64,000 nucleotides of DNA from Granulicella sp. S156 (GCF_009766105.1 NZ_LMUH01000026.1:484721-548720); one strand, 5' to 3'. Positions 1-9,994 are shown, numbered from the stretch's first letter. Numbers and translations are program-made. Notes: generated by a model not told the origin, from the letters alone.

Positions 1-567
1 CAGCAGGACCTGATTGCATTTTCAAAGCATGTAGCCGAACATGCTTCACTGCCGCTGCTGCTTTATAACCTGCCGGAGTTTACGACAGCGCTGGAACCGA
101 GCACAACGCTTGAGTTGCTTGCAGAGATACCGAAGATCAAGGGCATCAAGGACAGCAGCGGGAGTCTGAAGACGGTGCGGCTGTTAACGGCGTTGCGTCC
201 GAAAGCCAATCGCGTGATAGGAAGCGATGGGGCACTGTATGAGGCACTTGTCGAAGGGGTATGCGACGGCGTTGTCTCTGGCGTGGCATCGGTGCTACCG
301 GAGCTAATGCAGGCTTTGTACCGCGCAGCCGAGGAATCGCCTCTGGGAGAGACGGCGCTAGGGCTCAATGCGAGCCTGGAGGAGTTTCTGGGGTGGCTCA
401 GGCGGTTTCCGGTACCGTGGGGATTGAAGATCATCGCAGCGGAGCGTGGCCTTTCTGCGGCTGATTTTCCTCTGCCGATGTCGCCGCAGCGCACAGCAGA
501 AGGGCTGCAGTTTGTGGAGTGGTTTCGGTCGCATCGCAGTAGGCTGCTGGCCGACGCGGCACTTTAG
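1..567 (+). CDS. DapA/NanA-family class I aldolase (C-terminal part, 5' truncated)
   Basis: The reading frame is open from base 1, so the N-terminus lies outside the window; 188 residues are visible. The fold family is dihydrodipicolinate synthase / N-acetylneuraminate lyase (TIM-barrel Schiff-base aldolases). The conserved tyrosine segment reads YNLPEFT and the Schiff-base lysine is in IKGIKDSSG. True dihydrodipicolinate synthases carry an arginine in YNVPSRT that binds the substrate carboxylate; here that position is Phe, so this is probably not DapA proper but a sugar-acid or sialic-acid type lyase. It lies upstream of, and on the same strand as, the GH125 gene, about 170 bp away, which suggests a role in catabolising products of the neighbouring glycosidases. 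Family confidence is high, substrate unknown. Confidence 0.8.
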   Translation, partial: QQDLIAFSKHVAEHASLPLLLYNLPEFTTALEPSTTLELLAEIPKIKGIKDSSGSLKTVRLLTALRPKANRVIGSDGALYEALVEGVCDGVVSGVASVLPELMQALYRAAEESPLGETALGLNASLEEFLGWLRRFPVPWGLKIIAAERGLSAADFPLPMSPQRTAEGLQFVEWFRSHRSRLLADAAL

Positions 568-741
568 ATTCTTGCGTGGTGGAGGTCTCTGCGAGAGATC
601 ATGACCTCTGTTTCGAGGTTTACAGCTCATGTGATCTATTCTGTTTGTTAGGTATGTCAGAAGCGAACAAACAAAATATGACCAAGCGAATCTGGGATGA
701 GCCTAATCCAGTGGGCATACCTTTGGTCGGGGTTGATTGAT

Positions 742-2187
742 ATGAGTGTTTTATGGACGAGACGGGCTGCGATCAAGACAATTGGCGCGGCATCGATGGG
801 GCTAAGCTTTAGCGCTGCAACGCCAGCATGGGCTTCTGCAAATATGCAGGATACAGAAGCCAACTCGGGCCGCCCGAAGCCAGGGGCTCGCAAGTTCAAA
901 AGTGTGGCTGTCGAAGACCTGATCGTAGAGATTAGCCGGAAGATTGCGGATCCGAAACTGGCGTTGCTATTTGCCAACTGCTTCCCGAATACCCTTGACA
1001 CCACGGTGGAACCGGGGAGCTTCGAGGGCAAGCCGGATACCGCAGTCGTCACTGGTGACATTGCTGCGATGTGGCTGCGTGATTCTTCCGCGCAGGTGTG
1101 GCCCTATCTGCCATTGGCGAAGAAGGACTCTGCGCTAAGGCAGTTGTTGGAAGGAGTGATTCGGCGGCAGGCACGCTGCCTCCTGATCGATCCCTATGCG
1201 AATGCCTTCATGGCCGATCTCAGTGCACCTCCATTGAGCTGGAGCACGAAGGATCTGACAGATCTGAAACCCGGCGTTGGCGAACGCAAATACGAACTGG
1301 ACTCACTCTGCTATCCCATACGGCTGGCACATGGCTATTGGAAGCAGACGGGCGATACTGCTCCCTTCGACGCGCGCTGGAAGCAGGCAATGACCCTTGT
1401 GGTGCAGACGATGCGTGTGCAGCAGCGCAAGCATGGTGATGGGCCGTATCACTTCCAGCGCACCTCAGATAGATCGACGGAGACCCTGCCTGCGGAGGGT
1501 TATGGGAATCCGGTCAATCCCGTGGGCCTGATTGCGTCGGGCTTCCGTCCGTCGGACGATGCCTGTATCTTCCCCTTCCTGGTGCCGTCGAATCTATTTG
1601 CTGTGACCTCTCTGCGTCAGCTTGCGGAGATGGCGAAGACGATCCTGCATGACGACGCGCTGGCGAACGACGCCCACAGTCTTGCGAATGAAGTGGAATC
1701 GGCGCTGCAACAGTATGCGATTGCCAAGACATCGACTGGAACCATCTGGGCTTATGAAGTGGATGGTTTCGGAAGCCAGTTGCTGATGGACGACGCGAAT
1801 GTTCCCAGCCTCCTTGGATTGCCGTACCTGGAAAGTTCGCCGGATGCGGCGCTGTATGCCCGCACGCGCGATTTTGTCTGGAGCAACCGCAATCCATGGT
1901 TCTTCCGTGGCAGCGCAGGGGAGGGCATCGGCGGCCCACACGAGGGGAAGGACATGATCTGGCCCATGTCGCAGACCGTCTATGCGCTGACGAGTAACTC
2001 CAACACCGAGATTGGCCATGCTCTTGCCATGCTGAAAGCGTCAGCGGCGGCTACTGGCTTTATCCATGAAAGCTACTTCAAGGACGACAGTAGCCGCTTC
2101 ACACGGCCTTGGTTTGCCTGGGCCAATACTCTCTTCGGCGAGTTGATCGTGAAGCTGGCGGCGACGCGACCAGAATTACTGCGATAG
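742..2187 (+). CDS. GH125 exo-alpha-1,6-mannosidase, secreted (Tat-type signal)
   Basis: Family GH125 enzymes remove non-reducing alpha-1,6-linked mannose from N-glycan cores and mannans. Family hallmarks are clear: AMWLRDSSAQVWPYLPLA near residue 110, YELDSLCYPIRLAHGYWK near 190, and NPVGLIASGFRPSDDA near 255. The frame is open from 697, but the ATG at 742 starts a signal peptide with the twin-arginine-like stretch WTRRAAIKTIG followed by a hydrophobic core and an AxA-type end, so export through Tat is likely and 742 is the preferred start. The 481-residue length is normal for the family. The 3' end overlaps the convergent GH3 gene by 12 bp. Together with the GH92, GH2, GH20 and GH29 enzymes it fits an N-glycan trimming set. 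Confidence 0.93.
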   Translation: MSVLWTRRAAIKTIGAASMGLSFSAATPAWASANMQDTEANSGRPKPGARKFKSVAVEDLIVEISRKIADPKLALLFANCFPNTLDTTVEPGSFEGKPDTAVVTGDIAAMWLRDSSAQVWPYLPLAKKDSALRQLLEGVIRRQARCLLIDPYANAFMADLSAPPLSWSTKDLTDLKPGVGERKYELDSLCYPIRLAHGYWKQTGDTAPFDARWKQAMTLVVQTMRVQQRKHGDGPYHFQRTSDRSTETLPAEGYGNPVNPVGLIASGFRPSDDACIFPFLVPSNLFAVTSLRQLAEMAKTILHDDALANDAHSLANEVESALQQYAIAKTSTGTIWAYEVDGFGSQLLMDDANVPSLLGLPYLESSPDAALYARTRDFVWSNRNPWFFRGSAGEGIGGPHEGKDMIWPMSQTVYALTSNSNTEIGHALAMLKASAAATGFIHESYFKDDSSRFTRPWFAWANTLFGELIVKLAATRPELLR

Positions 2188-4845
2188 CTTATCGGCTGAT
2201 CCATTGTCGAGCGCCTTTTCGCCGGTAACGCGAAAGGGCGCTCCCTTATCGCTTGCTCGATCCGGCTGTGTTCCCCCGACGAATAGCCGATAGCTTCCAG
2301 CCCGCACGGCGCGCTTGCCTGCTGGGTCGACGAAGCTCATCCGCTCCGGGTTGAGCGTGAAGGTTAATTCACGCGACTCGCGCGGACCAAGCTGCACTCG
2401 CTGCATGCCAGATAGTGCCAGATGCGGAGCTCCATTAGTCTGAGGCGGGACGACGTAAAGTTCGGCGACCTCGCTGCCTGCGACATCGCTGGCGTTGTGC
2501 AGGGTCACCGTTGCGGTAAGACTCTCGCCTGCGCTTACCGTGTTATGCGAAAGATGTATCGGGCCGTATTGGAAGTGCGCGTAGCTGAGACCGAAGCCAA
2601 ACGGGTAGAGCACCGGACCGCTGAAGTAACGATAGGTGCGGTGAGCCATGGAGTAGTCGGAGAACGAAGGAAGATCCTGCGCGGAGCGATAAAAGGTGAC
2701 TGGAAGCCGTCCTGAAGGATTGGATCGACCGGAGAGGAGGTTGGCGAGCGCATGGCCGCCCTCTTCTCCCGGATACCAGGCAGCGAGTACTGCCGAAGCC
2801 TTTTCCTGAACAGGGCCAAGTGCAACTGCAGAGCCCGAGTTCAACACAATCACCAGCGGTTTGTGCAGATCTTGCAGACGGCTCAAGAGTTGTTGCTGGC
2901 TTGACGGCAGATCGAGACTGGTGCGGTCCCCGCCGGCAAAGCCATCGAGATGCAGTTGCAGGGCCTCACCCTCTAGATCCGGCGACAGGCCTACGAATGC
3001 CACGATGACGTCAGAGCGACGAGCGGCTTCGACGGCTTCAGCAAGCAATGCTTCGGCCGGGGGCTCCCATTCCAGGGCGATACCTTCATCCTCGCCGGTG
3101 TGTAGCAGCTCCAACTGGATCGCATGAGGTGAACCCTTCGCGAAGTGTAGTGTGACTCGATCCGGCTGAGCTTTAGTGCCATCGTTCTCGAGGACGGGCT
3201 TGCTGTCGACGAGAAGGCGGAATTGGTCATGTGTCGTGCAATCCCAGCAACGCTCCACATTGACATGCAATACATAGTCTCCGGCAGACGGTGGTACCAG
3301 CCAGCCGCTCCAGCGCGCCGCATAGTGGGTTGCAGTGATTTTCGAATCTGGTCCGACCCTGTCGAGGTCCAGGTCAACCTTACCGACGGTTTCCTTGATA
3401 AGCGGTTTGCCCTCGAAAGATGGCCGCTCGAAGTACTCAGCATTCAAGCCCTCGGAGGCATCTGGTCCTGACCCGGTTCGCAGGGCTGTGCGAGGAATGG
3501 GAGCGGATACTCCTGCTGCGAGAAGACTGCCTTGTGCGTAATGAACGTTCTTGAAAGCTTCGCGCAAGCCTTCCAGCGGTGTCACAGGATTCGAGGCGGT
3601 GCCGTGATAGTTGGCCTCCAGTACTTTGAGCATGTCGGCTGTGGGGCCGATGACGGCGACGCTTTGGGCTGGTTTGAGGGGAAGCGTTCCATCGTTCTTG
3701 AGCAGTACAACCGACTCTTCCGCGGCCCGAAGCGTAAGGGCCCGATGCTGTGGCGTGTCGTTGTCAGCGGCGTTCAGATGATCGTAGGGCGAGCAGCCTG
3801 CTTGATCCATCATGCCCAGGCGCAGCCGCGCGAGAAGCAGCCGGTGAAGAGAACGATCAATCGTCTCTTCGGACACCAGCTTCTGCGCGAACGATTTTTG
3901 CAGAGCGGCATAGGTGTTGCCGCAATCCAGATCAACGCCGGCATTGAGAGCGGCAGCGGCGCCGTGGGCTGCGTCGGCGGTATAGTGCTGGTACTCGGTA
4001 ATGTTGCCTACGGCGTCGCAGTCCGAGACAACATAGCCACCGAATCCCCAATGATCTCGCACAGTTCGCTGCAGCAGACCGGTGTTGGCGCAGGAGGGTA
4101 TGCCGTCGATGGCGTTGTAGGAGCACATGAGCGCCGCTGCTTTAGCATCAGTGGTGAGGGCGTGGAAGGCGGGTAAGTACGTATCTGCAAGATCGTGTGC
4201 AGTAACCTGCGAGTTGAATCCATCGCGACCTTCTTCCGGCCCGCTGTGCGCGACGAAATGTTTCGGTGTGGCGTCGGCCTTGAGATAGAAGCTGTCACTG
4301 CCTTGAATGCCTTCGACGAACTGGGTTCCCAACGAGGCCGTCAGGAAAGGATCTTCTCCATACGTCTCCTGCCCACGTCCCCAACGAGGGTCGCGAAAGA
4401 TGTTGATGTTGGGTGACCAGATCGTCAGGCCGCCATAGCGGGGAGAATCTTCGCCCTTATGGGGATTGAACTTGGCGCGGGCCTCTGTCGAGATGGTGTC
4501 GCCGACCTCGCGGAGCAGGGCTGGATCCCAGGTAGCCGCGAGGCCAATCGCCTGCGGGAAAACTGTGGCATAGCCATTGCGTGCGAGACCATGCAGCCCT
4601 TCATTCCACCAGTTGTAGGCCGGTAGTCCAAGCCTTGGTATGGCTGGCGCGCGATCCTGCAGTTGCGCAATGCGCTCTTCGACCGTCATCTGCGCGATCA
4701 GCCGGTCGATGCGTGCGTCGAGCTGTTGCGAGCTCTGCTGGTTCGAACAAATATTTTGCGCCAGGCCCGATGGCAACGGCACAGCGATCAGAGCAGCAAA
4801 GGCGGAGAACGGAATAGCTACGGCTGCGAGCAGACGGCGGCTCAT
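2176..4845 (-). CDS. GH3 beta-glycosidase with PA14 insert, secreted
   Basis: An 889-residue GH3 enzyme of the beta-glucosidase / beta-xylosidase type. A signal peptide (ending near GLAQN) is followed by the (beta/alpha)8 domain; the nucleophile aspartate is in YVVSDCDAV near residue 272 and KHFVAHSGPEEGRDG near 200 is the usual substrate-binding segment. A PA14 domain (roughly 465-590, GLNAEYFERPSF to LLVDSKPVL) is inserted in the alpha/beta sandwich domain, and a fibronectin-III-like domain closes the protein. The ATG at 4845 has AGGAG six bases upstream. It is the last gene of a GH29-GH2-GH3 operon, only 12 bp after the GH2 gene. Exact sugar specificity (Glc, Xyl or GlcNAc) cannot be read from sequence; in this locus it may act on a beta-linked core sugar. 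Confidence 0.92.
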   Translation of the reverse strand: MSRRLLAAVAIPFSAFAALIAVPLPSGLAQNICSNQQSSQQLDARIDRLIAQMTVEERIAQLQDRAPAIPRLGLPAYNWWNEGLHGLARNGYATVFPQAIGLAATWDPALLREVGDTISTEARAKFNPHKGEDSPRYGGLTIWSPNINIFRDPRWGRGQETYGEDPFLTASLGTQFVEGIQGSDSFYLKADATPKHFVAHSGPEEGRDGFNSQVTAHDLADTYLPAFHALTTDAKAAALMCSYNAIDGIPSCANTGLLQRTVRDHWGFGGYVVSDCDAVGNITEYQHYTADAAHGAAAALNAGVDLDCGNTYAALQKSFAQKLVSEETIDRSLHRLLLARLRLGMMDQAGCSPYDHLNAADNDTPQHRALTLRAAEESVVLLKNDGTLPLKPAQSVAVIGPTADMLKVLEANYHGTASNPVTPLEGLREAFKNVHYAQGSLLAAGVSAPIPRTALRTGSGPDASEGLNAEYFERPSFEGKPLIKETVGKVDLDLDRVGPDSKITATHYAARWSGWLVPPSAGDYVLHVNVERCWDCTTHDQFRLLVDSKPVLENDGTKAQPDRVTLHFAKGSPHAIQLELLHTGEDEGIALEWEPPAEALLAEAVEAARRSDVIVAFVGLSPDLEGEALQLHLDGFAGGDRTSLDLPSSQQQLLSRLQDLHKPLVIVLNSGSAVALGPVQEKASAVLAAWYPGEEGGHALANLLSGRSNPSGRLPVTFYRSAQDLPSFSDYSMAHRTYRYFSGPVLYPFGFGLSYAHFQYGPIHLSHNTVSAGESLTATVTLHNASDVAGSEVAELYVVPPQTNGAPHLALSGMQRVQLGPRESRELTFTLNPERMSFVDPAGKRAVRAGSYRLFVGGTQPDRASDKGAPFRVTGEKALDNGSADKLSQ

Positions 4846-4857
4846 GCATCTCCTTGG

Positions 4858-7485
4858 TTATTGCGTGGAGTCTGCCAGCGAACGAACTTGCAGCGAAGAC
4901 TGTACCTGAGCGAGAGAACTCTTGCTGGATACATGAATTCGACGGCTTTCGTTGGGCAGGAGATCGAAGAAATTATCCTCGGGCTTAGCCTCGAGCCCGT
5001 TGAAGCTGAGTACGACAGCGCGCGCGAACACCGGAGAGCGAAGCTCCACAAGAAAGCCATTGCCGTCGGGGTGAATGCTTTGTGTAATCTGCGCGTGGGG
5101 CAGCGCGAGATCCTTTGGCTCTGTAAAGTAAACCGTGTTCGAGGCGATGACACGGCCATTCTGTTCAAGAGTCAACACAGCGAAGGACGTCTTTGCCTCG
5201 AAACTCTTCAGCGTAAGGGGGCCAATAGGGGTACTGGCAAGAGCCGCGACCTCTACCGGAAGCCGCTGCTCGTCGAGCACGGTGCCGTCGAAGTGCATCA
5301 GCCGCAGATGAAGCGATGCTTGCCGTGGCTGCAACTCGTCGGAGACGATGTGAACCGCGATGCCATTGCCCTGAGGTTCAGCTGCAATCAACAAAGGCGC
5401 ATAAAAGCGGGCTGCAAAGTATTGAAGAGCCTTCCAGCGTCCAAAGTAGTCGATCGATGACCAGGAGGCGACAGGCCAGCAGTCATCCAGTTGCCAGTAG
5501 AGTGTGCCCATGGTCTCGGGACGGCGGGCGCGCATGGTTTCAACGCCGAACTTGATGGCTTCGGCTTGCATCAACTGGCTCAGGTAGACGAATGAAGCGA
5601 AGTCCCGTGCGGGACGAAACTCGGCATCGAGGTACTGATGCACGCGGTTGTAGCCATGGATGAAGCGCTCATGATTCTGAAGCGCGGGAGAGTTCAGATC
5701 TTCGTCCGTTCCGGCATAAGAGCGGATGGTCTGCAGGTCAGGCAACGCTTGAAAGCCAAACTCAGAGAGGAAGCGCGGTCTGTCCTTTGCATACTCGGTA
5801 ATGGGCGCACCCGCACTCCAGACTTTCCAGGAGTGCATATCGCCGTTCTGCTTGCCTGATGGGACGTCGTCAAAGTTTGATCCAGGAGAGCTTGGCCAAT
5901 AGGGAACACCATTGCCATATTCAGCGACGGTGCTCTTGAGGATGTCGCGGAACATGACGACGTAGTCCTGCCATACGCGCTCGCGCTGCTCGGGGAGAAT
6001 GCTCTTTTCGAACGCGAGTTGATCGTCCCAGCTCTTCCAGGCGGTTTCGACTTCGTTGTTGCCGCACCAGAGCGTGAGGCTGGGATGGTCGCTAAGGCGC
6101 TGCACCTGTTCGACGGCTTCGGCGTGTACGTTGTCTTGAAAGGCCTTGTCGCCAGGAACCATCGCGCCGCCGAACATGAAATCGTGCCAGACCATAAGAC
6201 CAAGCTCATCGCAGAGGTCGTAGAACGAATCCGACTCGTAAAAACCTCCACCCCAGATGCGCAGCATATTCATGTGGGCATCGTGTGCAGAGGTGAGAAT
6301 CTGGCGACGGCGCTCGTCGGTGATGTTGGGAGCGAAACTATCCAGCGGCACGAAGTTTGCACCTTTGGCAAAGACTGGAATGCCATTGATGACGAAGGTG
6401 AAGCTGGTGCCCCACTGATCGGGCACGCGACGTAGTTCGACCGAACGGAGGCCCGTCTTAAGTTGAGTCTGAGCCAGTGTCTTGCCGCTCCGCAATAGGA
6501 CTGCGCTAATGGTGTAGCGACTCTGCGCGCCATAGCCGTTAGGGAACCAGCGATCCGGGTGTTCGATCCGTAGTGGCACGATCAGGTGGTTCTCACCACG
6601 ATCGAGGACAACCGGGGTTACGATTGCGGGCAGCTTCGTGCCGTTGGGCGCTGTGATGTTCAACTGCAGCGAAGCACTGCCTTCAACGTCCGAGGCGAGA
6701 TCAAATTGTGCTTGGGAGATCGCTCGTTCAGCGGTTACGGAGTTTTGATGGAGATGCAAGCCGATAACGCGGACACCGTCCCAGGCCTCAAGCCGAACGG
6801 GCTTCCAGATGCCCATGGTAACGAACTTCGGTCCCCAGTCCCATCCATAGCTATAGGGGGCCTTCCGAACGTATTGGCTTACGGGATAGATGCCCTTGCT
6901 GCGATCCAGCGTCTCATAGCCGGTTCCGGGAATCAGCACTGGAAGCTTCGCAATGATGGGTGTCAGAAGATTGGTAGGCGAACGGAAGACAATGGTTAGA
7001 GTGTTGTGTCCCGCATGCAGTGTGGTCTTTACATCCACGCGCCAGGAACGAAACTGGTTATCGGCGGAGAGTAGCGGGGTTCCATTGAGGCTGACACTGG
7101 CATAGGTGTCCAGGCCGTCGAAGACCAGATCGAGATGTTCGTGCTGCAGCAGTTTCGGGGTGACGATGACATCGGTGGTGTACTCCCAGTCCGTGAGACC
7201 GATCCACTGCAGCCGTTTCTCGTTATCCCCATAGAAGGGATCCGGGATGATACCCGCATGCAGAAGATCGGTCTGTACAACGCCGGGAACCGTTGCCTCG
7301 TGCCATGCAGTTGTCTCGGGATGCTCGGTAGAGGCGACTGCGCGGAAACGCCAGCCTCGATCCAGTGGCATCTGCTGGGTCTGTGCGCTGAGGGGCGAGG
7401 CTATCGCCAGGACAGCTGCAGTCAGCAGGGCGCGCGAAACGGCGCACCGGAGATCGTTGTACCGCCTTACTGCTAGATCGCGCAT
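4858..7485 (-). CDS. GH2 beta-mannosidase, secreted
   Basis: An 875-residue beta-mannosidase that releases beta-1,4-linked mannose, as found between the GlcNAc2 core and the branched mannose of N-glycans. The N-terminal jelly-roll domain has the beta-mannosidase signature MPLDRGWRF and VPGVVQTDLLHAGIIPDPF. The acid/base Glu lies in WCGNNEVE near residue 475 and the nucleophile Glu in FLSEFGFQA near 573; GTLYWQLDDCWPV near 660 is also typical. A signal peptide ends near SPLSAQTQQ. The ATG at 7485 has CGGAG six bases upstream. It follows the GH29 gene by 15 bp and precedes GH3 by 12 bp, so the three are surely co-transcribed. Confidence 0.95.
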   Translation of the reverse strand: MRDLAVRRYNDLRCAVSRALLTAAVLAIASPLSAQTQQMPLDRGWRFRAVASTEHPETTAWHEATVPGVVQTDLLHAGIIPDPFYGDNEKRLQWIGLTDWEYTTDVIVTPKLLQHEHLDLVFDGLDTYASVSLNGTPLLSADNQFRSWRVDVKTTLHAGHNTLTIVFRSPTNLLTPIIAKLPVLIPGTGYETLDRSKGIYPVSQYVRKAPYSYGWDWGPKFVTMGIWKPVRLEAWDGVRVIGLHLHQNSVTAERAISQAQFDLASDVEGSASLQLNITAPNGTKLPAIVTPVVLDRGENHLIVPLRIEHPDRWFPNGYGAQSRYTISAVLLRSGKTLAQTQLKTGLRSVELRRVPDQWGTSFTFVINGIPVFAKGANFVPLDSFAPNITDERRRQILTSAHDAHMNMLRIWGGGFYESDSFYDLCDELGLMVWHDFMFGGAMVPGDKAFQDNVHAEAVEQVQRLSDHPSLTLWCGNNEVETAWKSWDDQLAFEKSILPEQRERVWQDYVVMFRDILKSTVAEYGNGVPYWPSSPGSNFDDVPSGKQNGDMHSWKVWSAGAPITEYAKDRPRFLSEFGFQALPDLQTIRSYAGTDEDLNSPALQNHERFIHGYNRVHQYLDAEFRPARDFASFVYLSQLMQAEAIKFGVETMRARRPETMGTLYWQLDDCWPVASWSSIDYFGRWKALQYFAARFYAPLLIAAEPQGNGIAVHIVSDELQPRQASLHLRLMHFDGTVLDEQRLPVEVAALASTPIGPLTLKSFEAKTSFAVLTLEQNGRVIASNTVYFTEPKDLALPHAQITQSIHPDGNGFLVELRSPVFARAVVLSFNGLEAKPEDNFFDLLPNESRRIHVSSKSSLAQVQSSLQVRSLADSTQ

Positions 7486-7500
7486 TGCAACTCCGGTGTT

Positions 7501-8868
7501 CTACTTCACTGCGCCCAAAGAAAATAGTTGAAACTCGCGAATCCTTGCATCTCCGCTACTCGCGAGGATGTTGAGTCGCACACGCTGTGCGGTGACGGCA
7601 GGGAAGTGATCGATCTTTTTGTGTCCAATGGCGAAGCTTGAGACCAGTGTCTTCCAATGGCCATTCTCCCATGCCTCGATTCGATACTGCTGGACGTTCT
7701 GGCCCTCGTTGAGCCACTCCATGGTGAGGGAGCTGTCGAAGGTGATGGGCTTGGGGAGCCGCACCTCAAGAGTAGCCGCATGCGAACCCGCAGGTGCACT
7801 CCAAAAGGTGTCGGGATCGCCGTCAATCGCACGAGCGACATTATCGTCTGCAGGTAGGTGGTCCTTCAGCAGACTGTTGGAATAGCGCTGATGGATTGCG
7901 TCCCCGAGCTCATGCAGTCTGGCTACATCGACATCTGGTAAGAGTCCGCGGTTGTCCGGCGCGACACCTAGCATCCATTGACCGCCATGTCCGACGGCAT
8001 TTTCGTAGCTGTCGATGAGGTCGGGCAGGGATTTGAGGGAGGCTTCGTCGTTGGGATGCCAAAACCAGTGGAGCTTGCGCAGCGGTGTATCGACTTCGAC
8101 AGGACGCCAGCGGAGATAGCCGTGACGATCGATCACATTCCAGTTCTGGTATTCGATCTTGCCTGATTCATCGCCCGCCCAACGTGCATCGCCATATTCA
8201 AAGAGACCGGTATCGGCGAAGACGATGGTATTGGGCTGGTAGGTCCGCAGGGTCTCGATGATCTTGGGAAAGTTGTAGACGTGGCCTCCACTGCCGGCTC
8301 CATCCAGCCAGAACTCGACCAGATCCCCATAGTGGGATGCGAGCTCCTCGAGTTCCGCGTTGTAGTACTTGTCGTAGGCGGCGGGGTCTTTGTACTTCGG
8401 CTCGTGCCGGTCCCACGGCGAAAGGTAGACGCCGAACTGCAGTCCGTTTGCACGCGCTGCCTTCGCGACCTCGGCCACCATATCGCCCTTGCCATTCTTC
8501 CAGGGGCTCTGTTTGATGCTGTAGTCGGTCTGATCTGTGGGCCATAGACAGAAACCGTCATGATGCTTGGCAACCAGGACAACATACTTTGCGCCGGAGG
8601 CCTTAATGGCCTTCATCCATTGATCGGGATCGAACTGCGTAGGGTTGAAGACCTTTGGATTTGCGGTGCCATCGCCCCACTCGCGATCTAGAAAAGTGTT
8701 CGTGCTGAAGTGCAGAATGACACCGAACTCCAGGTCCTGCCATTCGGTCTGCTGGGGTGTGGGCTTGAGATCGACCGCGTTCTGGGCCTTCAGCGGTGCG
8801 GTAGTTGCGGCCAACAGTGCCAGCTGAAGAATGATTACGGCTTTGGCCTTCCCGGTCTTGAGTCTCAT
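7501..8868 (-). CDS. GH29 alpha-L-fucosidase with C-terminal F5/8-type domain, secreted
   Basis: Releases alpha-linked L-fucose, for example core or antennary fucose of glycoproteins. The catalytic barrel has LEFGVILHFSTNTF near residue 50 and VAKHHDGFCLWPT near 100; the nucleophile Asp is in VEFWLDGAGSGG near 190. The last ~120 residues (from DNVARAIDGDPDTFWSAP) look like a discoidin / CBM32-type carbohydrate-binding domain. The frame is open to 8949, but the ATG at 8868 is preceded by AAAGGAA at good distance and starts a clean signal peptide ending in APLKAQN, so 8868 is chosen (455 residues). It is first in the GH29-GH2-GH3 operon and is divergent from the deoR-type gene, whose product may control it. 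Confidence 0.94.
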   Translation of the reverse strand: MRLKTGKAKAVIILQLALLAATTAPLKAQNAVDLKPTPQQTEWQDLEFGVILHFSTNTFLDREWGDGTANPKVFNPTQFDPDQWMKAIKASGAKYVVLVAKHHDGFCLWPTDQTDYSIKQSPWKNGKGDMVAEVAKAARANGLQFGVYLSPWDRHEPKYKDPAAYDKYYNAELEELASHYGDLVEFWLDGAGSGGHVYNFPKIIETLRTYQPNTIVFADTGLFEYGDARWAGDESGKIEYQNWNVIDRHGYLRWRPVEVDTPLRKLHWFWHPNDEASLKSLPDLIDSYENAVGHGGQWMLGVAPDNRGLLPDVDVARLHELGDAIHQRYSNSLLKDHLPADDNVARAIDGDPDTFWSAPAGSHAATLEVRLPKPITFDSSLTMEWLNEGQNVQQYRIEAWENGHWKTLVSSFAIGHKKIDHFPAVTAQRVRLNILASSGDARIREFQLFSLGAVK

Positions 8869-9208
8869 GCGATTCCTTTCTATGTTGCAACTGCAACTGC
8901 CCAGCGGTGTTACGGAGTTCTGGCTATCGCATCGACGATGCCGCTCCATGCGATAGCATCAGCAAACGTATTCTTGGATCATAGTGACTCAGCCGCGATC
9001 ACGATTTCACGGTGGGTATTTGAATCCAGGAGTGGATGGTTACGCCGAAACTCCTAAACTTCCACCCGTGAATACGGCAAAAGTGATTGATTAGTCATTA
9101 AGTGCTCATAATAGTGTACGTTTTATGCAATCGCAAGGGGAAACTCGTCACTTTTCAATCATTCTGCGCTAGACTCAGCCTCTCGGAGCGATCGGTAAAA
9201 CTGAAACT
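8869..9208. promoter_or_regulatory. Divergent promoter region between GH29 operon and DeoR-type regulator
   Basis: 340 bp without a gene, lying between the divergent fucosidase operon and the regulator gene. On the plus strand TTGATT (9087-9092) and TAATAG (9109-9114), 16 bp apart, could form a sigma-70-like promoter for the regulator. The stretch around 9070-9130 is AT-rich compared with its surroundings. No convincing operator palindrome was seen. Confidence 0.35.
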
Positions 9209-9994
9209 ATGTCCAACAAAATTGATGTACGCGCCGACCGTATTATGAGGGCATTGCTGCGTGCCGGAGATATCTCTGTGCAGCAGTTGGTCGACGAGAC
9301 TGGCACGTCAGCCCCCAGCATTCGGAGAGACCTCGCCCGCCTGGAGAAGCGCGGTCTGGTATTGCGGACCCACGGTGGCGCGACCCTCGTCGAGCCATTG
9401 TTGTATGAGCCCTTTCGTCACGATACCTCGTTTCAGGCACGAGAGCTACGCTTCGCGGATGAAAAACGACGCATCGGGCTGGCGGCGAGCGAACTCATCC
9501 TGGAACAGGAGACCATCGGGCTGACCGCTGGGACTACGACCACCCAGATTGGACGGTCGCTTCGGCACCGGCGCGGCATCTCGGTGATGACCAATGCCCT
9601 GAACATCGGAATGGAACTGTCCAATCAGCCGGCGATCAAGACCACGCTGACCGGCGGGATGCTGGCCTGGGCTTGGACATTCGCTCTTGCGGGACAGCCC
9701 GCACTCAACTGCCTGAAAGATGTCTACCTGGACAAGGCATTCATTGGTGTTACCGGCTTTGACCTCGAACGCGGTGCTACGACACTCGAACCAGAAGAGG
9801 CGACCGTCTCTCAGACGATGATTCGGCAGGCGCGCCAAGTGATTGTGGTCGCGGATTCAAGCAAGATCGGCCATGTAAGCCCTGCACTGATCTGCCCGAT
9901 CTCCACAGTCAACGTACTGGTAACCGATACGAGAATCTCCCGTGCCGTTTACAAGGCACTTACGGCAAAAGGCATCACGGTCATTCGGGCCTGA
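9209..9994 (+). CDS. DeoR/GlpR-family transcriptional regulator
   Basis: A 261-residue repressor of sugar metabolism genes. The N-terminal winged helix (residues about 6-55) carries the DeoR signature ISVQQLVDETGTSAPSIRRD and LVLRTHGGA. The C-terminal DeoRC sensor domain binds a phosphorylated sugar in this family and shows GLTAGTTTTQIGR and VIVVADSSKIGHVS. It is divergent from the GH29-GH2-GH3 operon and convergent with the GH20 gene (11 bp gap). Placement in the middle of the glycosidase locus suggests local control by a sugar phosphate such as one derived from mannose, fucose or GlcNAc; this is inference. No strong Shine-Dalgarno precedes the ATG, but alignment to the family supports this start. 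Confidence 0.92.
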   Translation: MSNKIDVRADRIMRALLRAGDISVQQLVDETGTSAPSIRRDLARLEKRGLVLRTHGGATLVEPLLYEPFRHDTSFQARELRFADEKRRIGLAASELILEQETIGLTAGTTTTQIGRSLRHRRGISVMTNALNIGMELSNQPAIKTTLTGGMLAWAWTFALAGQPALNCLKDVYLDKAFIGVTGFDLERGATTLEPEEATVSQTMIRQARQVIVVADSSKIGHVSPALICPISTVNVLVTDTRISRAVYKALTAKGITVIRA

